This document shows, one piece after another, positions 23,272-23,625 of a DNA stretch of 23,625 nt. Both the position numbers and the translations under genes were made by a program. Positions within the stretch are counted from its first letter, which is position 1. The number at the start of each line of letters is the position of its first letter. Source of the DNA: DATKCJ01 sp035513275 (GTDB lineage Bacteria > Verrucomicrobiota > Verrucomicrobiia > Opitutales > Opitutaceae); the NCBI GenBank assembly GCA_035513275.1, contig DATKCJ010000264.1:1-23625 (forward strand), written 5' to 3'. Under the pieces are notes generated by a model that saw only the letters and a list, made by a program, of their open reading frames with translations, ran no database searches and was not told the origin of the DNA.

Positions 23272-23625
23272 CTACTGGGCGGGCTCGGTCGGCAACGGCG
23301 GCGGCGTGAATCTGATCGGAATCACGACCTTCACCTCCACCGGTTTTCCGCCAACGGTCGGCGGATCAAACCTCCACCGCTGCACCGCAGTTGCCGCAGC
23401 CCAGCCGAACTCCGGTTCGCTCGCCTCGAGGATGCGCGGCAGCACCGCGCGGCCTTTCTTGTCGACGATTACCTCGATCCTCGCAGTGCCATCCACTCCT
23501 TTCCTCTTCAGCGCTGTCGGGTAAACAGGCGGAATGGCGAAACTCGACCTGAGTGGCGCATCGAGTTCCTTCGCCTTCGCAGGCACAAACCTACCCTTGC
23601 GAATTCTCGAGGCGATCGCGGTCGT
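23272..23625 (-). CDS. TonB C-terminal-domain protein, 5' end outside window
   Basis: The frame is open to the right edge of the window; a GTG at 23586 is an internal possible start, but coding continues upstream of it (TTAIASRIRKGRFVPAKAKE), so I treat the gene as 5'-truncated here. The visible 118 codons contain one TonB C-terminal-like domain: IPPVYPTALKRKGVDGTARI, EVIVDKKGRA, then AVQRWRFDPPTVGGKPVEVK and a strand ending IPIRF. The RKGRFVPAKAKELDAPL stretch before it could be the end of an earlier repeat, as in the neighbouring gene. Both genes share orientation and are 83 bp apart, which suggests duplication and perhaps co-transcription. Confidence 0.75.
   Translation of the reverse strand, partial: TTAIASRIRKGRFVPAKAKELDAPLRSSFAIPPVYPTALKRKGVDGTARIEVIVDKKGRAVLPRILEASEPEFGWAAATAVQRWRFDPPTVGGKPVEVKVVIPIRFTPPPLPTEPAQ

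Overview
The window reads as chromosomal DNA of a GC-rich Gram-negative bacterium, most likely an Opitutaceae-type verrucomicrobium. This is inferred from a PEP-CTERM exported protein, a DUF5069 protein, lipoproteins and TonB-domain proteins, weak Shine-Dalgarno signals, several apparent TTG/GTG starts, and short palindromic repeats in almost every larger gap. There are no rRNA or tRNA genes, integrases, transposases or CRISPR arrays that I can see.

Layout. 1-612 (-): N-terminal part of an exported subtilisin-like protease that runs off the left edge. 798-2477 (+): ABC-F translation factor EttA. 2789-6319 (+): a PEP-CTERM protein, a membrane protein whose exported part resembles the extracellular domain of PgpH-type c-di-AMP phosphodiesterases but which lacks the HD enzyme, and a coiled-coil LysM protein. 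6369-9158 (-): a tight three-gene cassette (four-TM membrane protein, lipoprotein, small helical protein) with no recognisable family. 9513-12119 (-): large exported M14 carboxypeptidase. 12221-12775 (+): membrane-anchored FKBP-type isomerase. 12863-16009 (+): CHASE-PAS-PAS hybrid histidine kinase. 16206-17332 (-): overlapping YgjP-like metallopeptidase and YfcE-like phosphoesterase genes. 17437-18180 (+): lipoprotein. 18404-20639 (+): gamma-glutamyltransferase followed closely by a truncated PlsY-like protein and a small membrane protein. 20792-22464 (+): M20 amidohydrolase and DUF5069 protein. 22502-23625 (-): two neighbouring TonB C-terminal-domain proteins, the second cut by the right edge.

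Most products act at the envelope or outside the cytoplasm: four peptidase or amidohydrolase-type enzymes (S8, M14, gamma-glutamyltransferase, M20), an isomerase, a sensor kinase, LysM and TonB-domain proteins and several lipoproteins. They do not form one obvious pathway, and the region looks like ordinary chromosome rather than a mobile island.

The strongest leads are: the three-gene cassette at 6369-9158; the HD-less PgpH-like sensor at 3554-5014; a modular palindromic repeat family with TGTAGGT/ACCTACA ends, where one copy (16033-16108) carries an 18-bp palindrome at two positions absent from the other copy (18252-18302); and the PlsY fragment tied to the gamma-glutamyltransferase gene.
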